Notes: a model not told the origin generated them from the sequence alone. A stretch of DNA of 64,000 nucleotides from Paraburkholderia bryophila (GCF_003269035.1 NZ_QLTK01000031.1:19139-83138); one strand, 5' to 3'. Positions 52,981 to 61,949 are shown, counted from the first letter of the stretch. Numbers and translations: made by a program.

Positions 52981-54279
52981 ATGGCAGCACACGAATCGCA
53001 ACCCACCTCGACCCATTCCATTGCCGACGCCGCGCAACTGTTCGGCGAAGACGATCTGACGCGCCGCTTCGCGCCGGTTTTCGCGCGGATCGCCGCAGGC
53101 GCGGTACAGCGCGAACAGCAACGCGAACTCGCTTACGCGCCGGTCGACTGGTTGCGCAAAGCGGGCTACACCAAGCTGCGCGTGCCGCAAGCGTACGGCG
53201 GCGAAGGCGTGTCGTTCACGGCGTTTCTGGCCTTGGTCACGCGACTCGGCGAAGCCGATTCGAATCTGCCGCAAATCCTGCGCGTCCACGGCGGCTTTAT
53301 CGAAGCGCTGCTGGAAAGCGACGACGAGCCGTTGCGCGAGCGCTGGTTCACGCGCATCGCGCAAGGCCAGATTATCGGCGGCGCGACCTCCGAGCGCAGC
53401 GCGGCGACCGACAACAGCGTGCGTCTCACGCAAACCGACGGCGCGTGGCATCTGGACGGCGAAAAGTACTACACCACCGGCACCCTGTACTCGGACTGGG
53501 TCGACGTCACCGCGCACGACGGCGAAAGCCATGTGCGCGTCATCGTCAAGGCCGACGCGCCGGGGCTCGAACGCATCGACGACTGGGACGGCTTCGGTCA
53601 GCGCCTGACGGGCAGCGGTACCGCGCGTTTCAACCATGTGCCGGTCGCCATCGACAATCTGTACCGCCGCTATCGCGCGTCCGAGCCGCGCAGCAATAGC
53701 CTGCTCACCACGTATTACCAGGCGCTGCACATCGCGAATCTGGCGGGCATCAGCCGCGCGGCATTGCGCGACGCGGTGGCCTTCACCCGGGCCAAAACCC
53801 GCACCTTCGGCATTCCCGGCGAATCGAGTCCGCGCGACAACCCGCTGGTGCAGCGTGTGATCGGACGGCTCGCGAGCCTCGCGTATTCGACGCAGAGTCT
53901 CAGCACATCGCTGGCCCGCGCGATCGACGAAGTCTCGACAGCGCGCACGCAAGGCCGCGCCACCGCGCAGGCCTACGTCCACCTCGACATTCAAACGTTT
54001 CAGGCGCAGCAGATCGTGATCGAGCAGACGCTGCAAGCCGCGACGCTGCTGTTCGAAGTGGGCGGGGCATCGGCCACCAGCGAGTCGCGCCGGTTCGACC
54101 GCTACTGGCGCAATGCGCGCGTGCTCGCGTCGCACAACCCGGCGATCGTCCGCGAGGCCGCGATCGGCGACTTCTATCTGAACGGCAACGCGCACAAGGA
54201 GCGGTTCGGGCTCGAGCCGCAAAGTGCGTCGGTTGCGGCTTCGGTTGCAGACTCCGCAATCGCTTCGGTGACTGCCTAG
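52981..54279 (+). CDS. acyl-CoA-dehydrogenase-fold flavin monooxygenase (DszC/SfnB-like)
   Basis: The 432-aa protein has the acyl-CoA dehydrogenase fold. Features are RKAGYTKLRVPQAYGGEGVS, GATSERSAATDNSVRL, LDGEKYYTTGTLYSDWVDVT (first part typical flavin loop) and TLLFEVGGASATSESRRFDR. The general-base Glu of true acyl-CoA dehydrogenases is not seen near SRRFDRYWRN. This set marks the group of oxygenases and desulfurisation enzymes such as DszC and SfnB. It lies 170 bp after the Pot-type operon and has GGAGA upstream. With the two LLM enzymes it suggests organosulfur oxidation. Confidence 0.82.
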   Translation: MAAHESQPTSTHSIADAAQLFGEDDLTRRFAPVFARIAAGAVQREQQRELAYAPVDWLRKAGYTKLRVPQAYGGEGVSFTAFLALVTRLGEADSNLPQILRVHGGFIEALLESDDEPLRERWFTRIAQGQIIGGATSERSAATDNSVRLTQTDGAWHLDGEKYYTTGTLYSDWVDVTAHDGESHVRVIVKADAPGLERIDDWDGFGQRLTGSGTARFNHVPVAIDNLYRRYRASEPRSNSLLTTYYQALHIANLAGISRAALRDAVAFTRAKTRTFGIPGESSPRDNPLVQRVIGRLASLAYSTQSLSTSLARAIDEVSTARTQGRATAQAYVHLDIQTFQAQQIVIEQTLQAATLLFEVGGASATSESRRFDRYWRNARVLASHNPAIVREAAIGDFYLNGNAHKERFGLEPQSASVAASVADSAIASVTA

Positions 54280-54385
54280 GCGCACTGGCCGGCTTCGCGA
54301 CGGCGCTCCAACGCGCCGTCATCGGGCTCCCGGTCGGCACACGCATGCGCTAAGCTTGCGCAACCGAATAGCCCCGACGAGCGTT

Positions 54386-54904
54386 ATGAAGAATCTGCCC
54401 GCCTACGAGCCTCCCGTCGATGAAACCGAGCTGCTGCTGAAGTGGATTCGTCGCGCGCGCGAATCGCAGATGAGCCATTACGACATGGCCGATCTGCTGT
54501 CGGCGCGCGACCGCCAGCTCGGCTGGCTGGTCACCGCGCTGACCGCGTTCGTCGGCACGGCGGTGTTCGCGTCGCTCACTGCCGCGGCGGTTTCGCCGGC
54601 GTTGCGGATCTTCGTAGGGTTCGTGAGCGTCGCGGCGGCGGTGTCGGCCGCCTTGCAAACCTTTCTGCGCTATGCGGAACGCGCGGAAAAACACCGCGCC
54701 GCCGGGGCGCGTTATGGCGCGGTACGCCGCCGGCTCGAAGCGATCTTCGCCGGCGACGCCGATGCGCGCGACGGCCACTACCTCGCCGCGACACGCGAAG
54801 AACTCGACCGGCTCGCCGAGGATTCGCCCAACGTGCCGCCACGCGTGTTCTATCGCACGCAGCGCAGGCTCTCCACCGACCCGCTGCGTAGCCGCGACAT
54901 CTGA
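54386..54904 (+). CDS. SLATT-domain protein (two-helix membrane protein)
   Basis: The 172-aa protein has an N-terminal helix with LLLKWIRRARESQMSHYDMA, two adjacent membrane segments at about residues 48-66 and 70-90, and a long C-terminal helical arm rich in Arg and Glu, where EKHRAAGARYGAVRRRLEAI fits the SLATT family. SLATT proteins are predicted pore-forming effectors of nucleotide-based defence systems, but many occur alone. No SMODS, SLOG or TIR gene is beside it. The start at 54386 fits the family length. Family call moderate; role unknown. Confidence 0.68.
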   Translation: MKNLPAYEPPVDETELLLKWIRRARESQMSHYDMADLLSARDRQLGWLVTALTAFVGTAVFASLTAAAVSPALRIFVGFVSVAAAVSAALQTFLRYAERAEKHRAAGARYGAVRRRLEAIFAGDADARDGHYLAATREELDRLAEDSPNVPPRVFYRTQRRLSTDPLRSRDI

Positions 54905-54984
54905 TTCAGCAAGGGCCCGGAGCGAGCAAGCCTGAAGCGCCGGCTGGCGGTCGTCAGCGCCTTTCGATCCAGCCGCCGTCCGAG

Positions 54985-55028
54985 CCTCGCCTGAATCTCG
55001 CCTGAACCTCGCTTAAGCCTCGCTTAAG
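54985..55028. repeat. four degenerate 11-bp tandem units in the 54905-55241 gap
   Basis: Units CCTCGCCTGAA, TCTCGCCTGAA, CCTCGCTTAAG and CCTCGCTTAAG follow one another. They lie in a 337-bp gap with no supported gene between the SLATT gene and the DUF4118 gene. No promoter hexamers were convincing. Confidence 0.6.
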
Positions 55029-55241
55029 CGAGCGCCCCCCATAATCCGGGACGCTCGGAAAGCCGCTTCTTTCTACCCGCGTTATTCCGCACGGATTCTC
55101 GCCGCCGCCTTACGGTCCGATACCAGAAGCCTTACACTTTGGCGGCCTTAAGGATCGCCTGATTATGGTATCGTCCGGCCTGCGCTTTGAATGCGCACGC
55201 CACACTCAATCGGGAGCCAAAGCGCTCCCTAGAAAAATATC

Positions 55242-56012
55242 ATGCATGTCCAAAACGCCCGTCGCTGGGCACCAAGGGGTACACGCGCCTGGCTGGTGGC
55301 GGCCGCTGCATTGGCCGTTGCCTGCGATGTGCGCATGCTGCTTCACCCATTTATCGGCCCGTTTCTGCCGGGCACCGCGTTCTGCATCGCGGCGTCGCTG
55401 GTCGAGTATTTTTTCGGCCTGGCGCCGGCGCTCGCGGTCATGCTGCTCGGCCTCGGCATCGCCGACTATCTATTCGTGCCGCCCTACGCAGCCATCACCG
55501 TGTTCAACCAGGCTGACGTGGTGCTGCTGATTTCCTATCCGCTCGTCACGCTGCTCGTCATCGTTCTGATCGAACGCTTGCGGCGCTCGCAGTTCCGCGC
55601 CGAGCTGATCGCGTCGGTCGCGCAGTCGCGCTATGAAATGCTGCTGCGTCACGATAACGAACGGATGCTGGCGCGCCGCGCCATCGACGAAACGCACCGC
55701 TTGTTGCGCCATCTGTCGCATCACCACCGCACCTTCATCTTTATTCAGGCGCTCGAACGCGACGCGCTGCAACCGGCCGACGACCTCAAACAGCACAGCG
55801 TGCTGCCGCGCCTGCCCAATGAAATCGCGCCGGGTCCGCGCTTTGCCGACGTCGATCCCGACGACATTCAGCGCCTGGGCAAGGCGCTGCGCCCCGGCAC
55901 CCACCGCGTGCGCCTGAAAACCGGCGACGGCGCGTCGAAGCTCACTGAATGCGTGTGCGAGCGCTTCACCACGCATGCGGGTGACTTCCTCGTCTTGCGG
56001 ATCGGAGCCTGA
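55242..56012 (+). CDS. DUF4118 (KdpD-like) four-helix membrane protein
   Basis: The 256-aa protein has four N-terminal helices (about residues 15-35, 38-55, 60-78, 84-110) of the DUF4118 type found ahead of KdpD-type kinases, including FGLAPALAVMLLGLGIADYLFVPP (cited in part). A cytoplasmic helical region follows, with LLRHLSHHHRTFIFIQALE, then a small domain. No kinase domain is present: HATPase motifs are absent. It may be a truncated sensor or a membrane scaffold. It ends 3 bp before an alpha/beta hydrolase gene. Confidence 0.7.
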   Translation: MHVQNARRWAPRGTRAWLVAAAALAVACDVRMLLHPFIGPFLPGTAFCIAASLVEYFFGLAPALAVMLLGLGIADYLFVPPYAAITVFNQADVVLLISYPLVTLLVIVLIERLRRSQFRAELIASVAQSRYEMLLRHDNERMLARRAIDETHRLLRHLSHHHRTFIFIQALERDALQPADDLKQHSVLPRLPNEIAPGPRFADVDPDDIQRLGKALRPGTHRVRLKTGDGASKLTECVCERFTTHAGDFLVLRIGA

Positions 56013-56015
56013 GCC

Positions 56016-56909
56016 ATGAATCAACCGACCCAGCCGACCAGCCTGTTCTTTCCCGGCGACGACCACGCCGTGCTGATGCTGCACGGCCTGTCGAGTTCGC
56101 CGCTCGAATTGCGTTTTCTCGCACGCTTTCTGAATGCGGAAGGCTTTACCGCTTGCGCGCCGCTGCTGCCCGGCTATAGCGCCGGCTCGAAGGAAGCCGC
56201 GATGGAAACGTGGATCGAGGCGGCCGTGCGCGAGTACGACGCGCTCGCGGAGCGCTTCACGCACGTGTCGATCTGCGGGCTGTCGATCGGCTCGGCGCTG
56301 GCCCTCGCGCTCGCGCACCGCCGGCCGCAGGCGCAATCGCTCGTGCTGCTGTCCTTGACGCTCGCTTACGACGGCTGGGCCATCCCCTGGTATCGTTTCC
56401 TGCTCAATTGGGCTTACTACACGCCGATGCGCAAGCGCTGGCGCTATCGCGAGGCGGCGCCATTCGGCCTGCGCAACGAGGCGCTGCGAGCGAAGATCGC
56501 GCGCGCGATGCAGCGCAGCGATTTCAGCGAAGTCGGGCCGTCCACGATCTCGTTGCCGGCCTTGCACGAAGCGAGCCGTCTGGCGGCGGAAGTTCGTACG
56601 CTGGTGCGCGACATCAAGACGGATTGTCTGATCGTGCATGCGATCGACGACGAGACGTCGAGCCCGCGTAATGCCCAATTCGTGGCCAGCCATATCGGCG
56701 CGGCCTTCTTACGCACAATCTGGCTGGATGACTCGTATCACATGATTACGTCGGACAACGAGCGCGAAATCGTCGCGCGCGAAACCGCGCTGTTTCTGCG
56801 CGAAAGCGAGGCCGTGCGTAGCGGCGACGACGGTCGCCAGCCGGTGGTTTCGAAGGCGCTAGCGCGCCGCCTGCGGCAACTCGCGGCACTCGGCAAGGAG
56901 CGGGCATGA
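56016..56909 (+). CDS. alpha/beta hydrolase (carboxylesterase-like)
   Basis: The 297-aa enzyme has the HGLSSSPLELRFLARFL oxyanion-hole region (residues 26-45), the nucleophile elbow GLSIGSALAL with Ser near residue 91, Asp in VHAIDDETSSP, and His in DDSYHMITSD. No signal peptide is present. The pattern resembles thermostable monoglyceride and carboxylesterases (EstD-like). It lies between the DUF4118 gene and the MipA gene, overlapping the latter by 4 bp (ATGA). Confidence 0.88.
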   Translation: MNQPTQPTSLFFPGDDHAVLMLHGLSSSPLELRFLARFLNAEGFTACAPLLPGYSAGSKEAAMETWIEAAVREYDALAERFTHVSICGLSIGSALALALAHRRPQAQSLVLLSLTLAYDGWAIPWYRFLLNWAYYTPMRKRWRYREAAPFGLRNEALRAKIARAMQRSDFSEVGPSTISLPALHEASRLAAEVRTLVRDIKTDCLIVHAIDDETSSPRNAQFVASHIGAAFLRTIWLDDSYHMITSDNEREIVARETALFLRESEAVRSGDDGRQPVVSKALARRLRQLAALGKERA

Positions 56910-57799
56910 GCGCGCGCGTGAAGTTTGTTGGGCGCGGCCACGGTCGGCAGGTACGACCGGCGCATACGTCGCTGACGCGGGCCTTGGCGCTGACCGGCGC
57001 GGTGCTGGGTTTGACGGCAGCGCAAGCCGCGCATGCGGACGACACGACGCCCGCGACGCCCGCGACGACCGCTGACACCAGCACCGCCCCAGCCGCATCG
57101 TCCGACAGCAAATGGAAGATCGGTGTCGGCCCCGGCCTGGTCGTCACGCCGAAGTATCCCGGCTCGCGGCAACTGAGCTATATCCCGTTTCCGGCGCTGG
57201 ACATTTCCTACGACGACCGCTTCTTCTCGCAAGGCCCGGACGTGCTCGGCGTCAACGTGCTGCGCGGGCCGGCCGCGGCCTATCACCTGGGCGCGGCGCT
57301 GAGTTTCGATTTCCAGTCGCGCAAGGAGTCGGACGATCCGCATCTGCACGGCCTCGGCGACGTGGACGGCGGTCCCAAGCTCAAGCTGTTCGCGGACTAT
57401 ACGTGGTGGGCGTTCACCGGATCGGTGGCGCTGTATCAGGATATCGCCGGGCATCATCAGGGCACGACCGTCAGCACCGATCTGGTGGCGTCGGCGCCAG
57501 TGGGCGGCTGGCTGTTCTCGGTCGGGCCGGGCTTCACGTGGGCCAACGGCACGTACACGCGGACGTTTTTCGGCGTCTCGCAGCAGCAGAGCGCGGCGTC
57601 GGGTTTGCCCACGTATAACACCAGCGCCGGCATACGCGACATCCATATGAATGCGATGGTGACCTACGACTTTTCGCGGCACTGGAACGGCTCGGTTGCC
57701 GCGACCTTCGGGCGGCTCGAACACAATGCGGCGAATAGTCCGATTACCGAAAAGCGCTTCGAGTTGAATACGCTTGCGTCGGTGAATTACAAGTTCTGA
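56906..57799 (+). CDS. MipA/OmpV family outer-membrane protein
   Basis: The 297-aa protein has a long N-terminal signal region (hydrophobic core LALTGAVLGLTAAQAAHA) and a Thr/Ala-rich linker. The beta-barrel family is seen in KWKIGVGPGLVVTPKYPGS, SYIPFPALDISYDDRFF, GAALSFDFQSR and the terminal NTLASVNYKF with a final Phe. MipA scaffolds murein enzymes in E. coli; many homologues are outer-membrane proteins of unclear role. It shares an operon with the DUF4118 and hydrolase genes. Confidence 0.88.
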   Translation: MSARVKFVGRGHGRQVRPAHTSLTRALALTGAVLGLTAAQAAHADDTTPATPATTADTSTAPAASSDSKWKIGVGPGLVVTPKYPGSRQLSYIPFPALDISYDDRFFSQGPDVLGVNVLRGPAAAYHLGAALSFDFQSRKESDDPHLHGLGDVDGGPKLKLFADYTWWAFTGSVALYQDIAGHHQGTTVSTDLVASAPVGGWLFSVGPGFTWANGTYTRTFFGVSQQQSAASGLPTYNTSAGIRDIHMNAMVTYDFSRHWNGSVAATFGRLEHNAANSPITEKRFELNTLASVNYKF

Positions 57800-57813
57800 T
57801 TTTTATCGATTGG

Positions 57814-57868
57814 TTGCGCGCTTGCCGGGCCGGCTCGGGTCGACGCCGGCATCGAATCAGGCGCGCAA
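57814..57868. terminator. possible bidirectional hairpin between convergent genes
   Basis: TTGCGCGC and GCGCGCAA arms enclose a GC-rich stretch with further internal pairing (GCCGG/CCGGC), between the convergent MipA and YceH genes. No T run was found on either side. Confidence 0.35.
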
Positions 57869-57883
57869 TCGGTGAAACGCCGC

Positions 57884-58588
57884 TCAGGCGTTGTCGCCCA
57901 GATCGTCGAGCGCGATCCCCAACTCCGTCGCCATCCGCCGCACTACCGCCTGCAGCCGGCTCACTTCTTCCGCGAGCCGCTTCTGCTCGGCCTTCACCGC
58001 TTCGAACGCGGATAGCGGCACGGCTTCGTCGTCGGCGCCCGGCTGGGCCAGATCGCTCGCGCTGACTTCACCGCACAGCAGATGCATCCAGCGGTTCTCG
58101 CGCTCGCCTGGCGTGCGCGCCAGTTTGACGACGCGCGGCGGGTCGTTGGCCGCCAGTTCATCGAGAAACGCCTCGACCGATGAAATGTCAGCGAAACCAT
58201 GCAGACGGGCGCTGTTCAGGCGCAACTCGGCCGCGGTCTGCGGGCCGCGCAGCAGCAAGGTAGTCAGCAACGCCCCCGACTGGCTCGGCAGGCCCAGCAC
58301 GCGGTTCATGTTCTGCTCGAAACGCGGCACGCGGCTGCTGCTACCTTCCATCACCAGGCTCAGCCGTTTCAGACCGTCGACGGCGGTCAGCACTTCGGCT
58401 TCGGTGGCGTTCATCACCGGCGCGCGGCCGGTTTTCTGATTGCAGCCCAAGGTCAGCGCGTTCAACGACAACGGATAACTGTCCGGCACGGTGTGCTGCT
58501 TTTCGACGAGCACGCTGAGCACGCGCCCTTCGAGCAAGGTCAACGCGCGGAGGGAGGGACGGGAAACAGCGTCGGGAGTGGTGTTCAT
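57884..58588 (-). CDS. YceH-family protein (DUF480)
   Basis: The 234-aa protein has the tandem winged-helix fold of DUF480: RVLSVLVEKQHTVPDSYPLS, LNALTLGCNQKTGRAPVM, LLTTLLLRGPQTAAELRLNS. A coiled-coil end follows (KAEQKRLAEEVSRLQAVVRR, about residues 195-215). The function is unknown; the fold suggests DNA or protein binding. The ATG at 58588 starts the conserved part. It converges with the MipA operon. Confidence 0.9.
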   Translation of the reverse strand: MNTTPDAVSRPSLRALTLLEGRVLSVLVEKQHTVPDSYPLSLNALTLGCNQKTGRAPVMNATEAEVLTAVDGLKRLSLVMEGSSSRVPRFEQNMNRVLGLPSQSGALLTTLLLRGPQTAAELRLNSARLHGFADISSVEAFLDELAANDPPRVVKLARTPGERENRWMHLLCGEVSASDLAQPGADDEAVPLSAFEAVKAEQKRLAEEVSRLQAVVRRMATELGIALDDLGDNA

Positions 58589-58787
58589 GGATATTGTTGC
58601 GGCTGGAGTCGCCGGGTCTCGTAGATGGGGTGCGTTGCCTTGCACAGCCTGGCGGCGCTTTCTGGATGGCGGTCCCTATGATAAACGGGCCAGACGGTGC
58701 GCGGTGCATGAAACCGGTCGCCGCAGGGTCGCGTGGCCGCCGGGGCGGCGAACGTCGGGCCCTGAGTCCCAAGGCTTTTTTATCTGA

Positions 58788-58814
58788 TTGACTGAATTCC
58801 ACATTCGAGATAAT
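58788..58814 (+). promoter_or_regulatory. candidate promoter very close to the XRE-cupin start codon
   Basis: TTGACT at 58788-58793 and GATAAT at 58809-58814 are spaced by 15 bp, shorter than ideal. The predicted transcript would start within about 4-6 bases of the ATG at 58824, and no ribosome site is present, so the mRNA may be leaderless. Confidence 0.35.
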
Positions 58815-58823
58815 TTCCCTAAT

Positions 58824-59396
58824 ATGGAAAACAATCTTCAGAACGACAACGCCATCGACCGCCGCATCGCGCAGCGACTGCGAGCGCTACGCGCCGAACG
58901 TAACTGGTCGCTCGACGATCTCGCCCGGCTCAGCGGCGTCAGTCGCGCCACGCTGTCACGCCTCGAAAACGCCGCCGTGAGTCCGACCGCGAGCGTGCTC
59001 GGCAAGCTGTGCGTGGCCTACGGCCTGCCGATGTCGCGCCTCATGCACATGGTCGAGGAAGACTTCGCGCCGCTGGTAGCGCGCGCCGCGCAGCCGTTGT
59101 GGAGCGACGCCGCGGCCGGCTTCAGGCGCCGCTCGGTGTCGCCGCCCGCGCAGGCGTTGGCCGGCGAAGCGCTGGAGTGCGAACTCGAACCCGGCGCGCA
59201 CATTACCTACGACGCGTCGCCGAGACCCGGCCTCGAACATCATCTGATCCTGCTGGAAGGCCAACTGCGGATCACCGTCGACGGTCAACGCCACGATCTG
59301 CAGCCTGGCGATTGCCTGCGCTACCGGCTGTTCGGCCCGAGCGCTTTCGTGACGCCCGCGCGGAGCGGCGCCCATTACTTTCTTTTTATCGTGTGA
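58824..59396 (+). CDS. XRE-family regulator with C-terminal cupin domain
   Basis: The 190-aa protein has a helix-turn-helix at about residues 13-68 (LRALRAERNWSLDDLARLSG, SRATLSRLENAAVSPTAS) and a cupin sensor domain (about 105-188) with LILLEGQLRITVDGQRHDLQPGDCLRY split over two strands. Such SinR/HipB-cupin fusions regulate amino-acid or antibiotic-related acetylation genes. The following GNAT gene lies 6 bp downstream and is probably co-transcribed. No ribosome site is visible. Confidence 0.9.
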   Translation: MENNLQNDNAIDRRIAQRLRALRAERNWSLDDLARLSGVSRATLSRLENAAVSPTASVLGKLCVAYGLPMSRLMHMVEEDFAPLVARAAQPLWSDAAAGFRRRSVSPPAQALAGEALECELEPGAHITYDASPRPGLEHHLILLEGQLRITVDGQRHDLQPGDCLRYRLFGPSAFVTPARSGAHYFLFIV

Positions 59397-59402
59397 GCCG
59401 AT

Positions 59403-59957
59403 ATGAGCGCCATGACCATCACTTCTTTTTCCGCCGACGATCTCGAACGCCATCTGCCGGAACTCGGCGCGCTGCTGCATGCGTGCGTGCATGACGGCGC
59501 CAGTGTCGGTTTCGTGTTGCCTTGTAGTGTCGAAGAATGCGAAGCGTTCTGGGGCGGCAAGGTGCTGCCGACGCTGCGGCATGGCCGGCTGGTTCTGCTC
59601 GTGGCGCGTGAAGGCGACGCGATCGCCGGCACCGTGCAACTGGACTACGACACGATGCCGAACCAGCGACATCGCGCCGACGTGCGCAAACTGCTGGTTC
59701 ATCCGGCGTGGCGCCGTCGGGGCATCGCCCGTGCGTTGATGACGGAGTTGGAGCGGCACGCGCTGCGTTTGCAGCGCAGCCTGCTCACGCTCGACACGCG
59801 TACCGGCGATCACGCCGAGCCGCTTTATACCGCGCTCGGTTATCAGGCGGTCGGTGTGATCCCCGGTTATGCGCTGGACCCGGATCAGGCGTGTCTGGAG
59901 GCGACGACGTTCATGTACAAGGCGCTGGAAGCGGCGCACGCGCAATCGGCGGCGTGA
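59403..59957 (+). CDS. GNAT-family N-acetyltransferase
   Basis: The 184-aa enzyme uses acetyl-CoA. The pyrophosphate loop is HPAWRRRGIARALMTELERH (about residues 100-119), with the strand before it ADVRKLLV. The C-terminal GYQAVGVIPGYALDPD and the length fit small-molecule acetyltransferases. It probably forms a unit with the XRE-cupin regulator, as in many regulator/acetyltransferase pairs that act on amines or antibiotics. The substrate is unknown. Confidence 0.88.
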   Translation: MSAMTITSFSADDLERHLPELGALLHACVHDGASVGFVLPCSVEECEAFWGGKVLPTLRHGRLVLLVAREGDAIAGTVQLDYDTMPNQRHRADVRKLLVHPAWRRRGIARALMTELERHALRLQRSLLTLDTRTGDHAEPLYTALGYQAVGVIPGYALDPDQACLEATTFMYKALEAAHAQSAA

Positions 59958-59962
59958 TCCAT

Positions 59963-59983
59963 GCGGCCGATTGCGGTGGCCGC
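59963..59983 (+). terminator. short hairpin after the acetyltransferase gene
   Basis: GCGGCC and GGCCGC arms enclose nine bases six bp after the stop. The following bases are T-rich but broken by G and C, so it is only a weak candidate. Confidence 0.35.
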
Positions 59984-60065
59984 CTGTCGTTGTTCTGTTC
60001 GTTCCCGGCACGCTGCGCGTTTAACGCAAAAGCATTCCTCCGCTAACCGCACTGCGCAGCGCTGC

Positions 60066-60698
60066 TCAACGACGCGAATCGAGCGCGATCCGCACCGCGA
60101 GTCCGGCGAGTACCGTGCCCATCAGCCAGCGCTGCACCCTCAGCCACACGGGGCGCCCCGCGAGAAACCCGGCGATCGACCCCGCCATGCTCGCGATAAT
60201 CGCATTCACCGTCACGCTGACCACGATCTGCACGCAGCCGAGAGCCAGCGACTGCAACAGCACGCTGCCATGTCCCGGCGAAATGAATTGCGGCAGCAGC
60301 GACAGATACATCACTGCGATTTTCGGATTCGCGAGGTTGGTGACGAAGCCCATGGTGAACAGCTTACGGGGGCTGTCGTGCGGCAGATCGCGCACCTGGA
60401 ACGGCGAACGGCCGCCGGGTTTGACGGCCTGCCAGGCGAGATACAGCAGATACAACGCGCCGCCGAAGCGCAATGCGTCGTATGCGAAAGGCACCGTGAG
60501 CAATAGCGCGGTAATGCCGAACGCCGCGCAGAACATGTAGAACACGAAACCGAGCGCCACGCCGCCGAGCGACACCAGACCGGCGCGCTTGCCCTGACAG
60601 AGCGATCGCGAGATCAGGTAGATCATGTTCGGTCCCGGCGTGAGCACCATGCCCAATGAAACCAGACCGAAAGCGAGCAGCGTTGTGAAGGCGGGCAC
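60066..60698 (-). CDS. LysE/RhtB-family amino-acid exporter
   Basis: The 210-aa inner-membrane protein has about six helices. The RhtB signature is visible in LVSLGMVLTPGPNMIYLISRSL (shown as VLTPGPNMIYLISRSL), then GKRAGLVSLGGVALGF and FTMGFVTNLANPKIAVMYLS. The GTG at 60698 has GAGGAGA upstream; the longer frame would add residues with no membrane character. It is monocistronic and probably exports an amino acid or homoserine-like metabolite. Confidence 0.9.
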   Translation of the reverse strand: MPAFTTLLAFGLVSLGMVLTPGPNMIYLISRSLCQGKRAGLVSLGGVALGFVFYMFCAAFGITALLLTVPFAYDALRFGGALYLLYLAWQAVKPGGRSPFQVRDLPHDSPRKLFTMGFVTNLANPKIAVMYLSLLPQFISPGHGSVLLQSLALGCVQIVVSVTVNAIIASMAGSIAGFLAGRPVWLRVQRWLMGTVLAGLAVRIALDSRR

Positions 60699-61061
60699 GG
60701 CGTTCTCCTCTGTGACGAATGGGGGGCTGCCGCCGACTATAGCCGATCGCCGCGACGCCGACCCGATACACATTCGCGGAATAGGTACAGATACACAGGG
60801 CTGGCCGGGATTCGTGAAAAATCCGCCGCATCTCCGCTAAGCAGATGTTTTCAAATTTAAATTTCTGTTTCGGTGAGTGATCGCTGTACTGCTGAATCAA
60901 TAGACTGGTGCGCGGGCAACAATCTTGTCATATGCAGACAGCCACGGTCGGCAGGGATCTTCGAGCCCGGCCGGTAAGCGTCCTTCGTTGCCTTGGGAGT
61001 GCCTGCTGGTTCGGGTCGGGGGTTTTGCATGTCGCAGTGAATTCAAGCGGAATCGCGTCGG
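60699..61061. other. intergenic stretch with no supported gene
   Basis: The gap lies between two minus-strand genes. It contains an AT-rich palindrome, AAATTTAAATTT, at 60853-60864, which may belong to the LysE promoter region. Short frames here have no protein character. Confidence 0.5.
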
Positions 61062-61949
61062 TTAGGCCTTTTCGTGTTGTCCGAGCAGCCACCGTCGAAA
61101 AATCTGCAACGACTTCATTTGTGCAGAAGCCTCCGGATACACGAGATAGTAACCTTTGGGATAGCGCCACATCTGGTCCGACATGCGTTTTAGTTTGGCC
61201 GCCGAGACCAGATCGTCGGCCATATATGACGGCAGAAGCGCGACGCCCATTGCGGCGACTGCGGCGTTCAGTGCCATCGACATGACCTCATACCTTGGGC
61301 CATCCCGGCCTGCATCGCCGGCTATGCCTTCGCGCGCGAACCACCCTTCCCACGCGTCCGGAAGCGTCAGATGCTGGATCAGCGCTGACTTTGGCGTCCG
61401 GGCATCGACCCTTTCACCGTGCATCGCGATCCACGAAGGTGCCGCGTACGGCGACAGCTGCAGCGGCACCACGAAGTCGTTATGCAGCCCTTGTCTCTGG
61501 CCATCGCCGAATTCCAGCGATGCATCCACGCTCGTCACTCCAAAATCGACCGCACCCACGCGCGTCCTCAAATTCAGCGTGATTTCGCCATGCTCACGCG
61601 TGAATTCAGGCAGTCGAGGAATGAGCCAGTAATTTCCCACCGACGACCCGACGGACAGCGACAACGAGCCGCCGCGTCCCTTGAGCGCCATCACGTTCAC
61701 GGTGGCTCGTTCGAGCCGCTGTAGCAGCGGCGCAATCTCAGCGAGGTACTCGCGCCCCGCGTCAGTGAGCGCCATCGCGTCGCGGCGTCCGACAAACAGT
61801 GGTACGCCCAAGCGTTCCTCCAGTGTCTGGATCTGTCGGCTTATCGCGCCTTGGGTCAGATGTAGTTCCCTCGCCGCGGCAGTGAAGGACCGCAACCGCG
61901 CACTTGCCTCGAAACAAAGCAGCGACTGCGTTGAGGGTGCATGAAACAT
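61062..61949 (-). CDS. LysR-family regulator (GcvA-like)
   Basis: The 295-aa protein has the N-terminal winged helix-turn-helix (about residues 8-65: SLLCFEASARLRSFTAAARE, LHLTQGAISRQIQTLEERLG), followed by the periplasmic-binding-like effector domain with Arg/Asp-rich contacts such as GDAGRDGPRYEVM. The divergent D-aminoacylase gene across 175 bp is the likely target. A T-N11-A site lies between them. It probably acts with an N-acyl-amino-acid or D-amino-acid inducer. Confidence 0.92.
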   Translation of the reverse strand: MFHAPSTQSLLCFEASARLRSFTAAARELHLTQGAISRQIQTLEERLGVPLFVGRRDAMALTDAGREYLAEIAPLLQRLERATVNVMALKGRGGSLSLSVGSSVGNYWLIPRLPEFTREHGEITLNLRTRVGAVDFGVTSVDASLEFGDGQRQGLHNDFVVPLQLSPYAAPSWIAMHGERVDARTPKSALIQHLTLPDAWEGWFAREGIAGDAGRDGPRYEVMSMALNAAVAAMGVALLPSYMADDLVSAAKLKRMSDQMWRYPKGYYLVYPEASAQMKSLQIFRRWLLGQHEKA

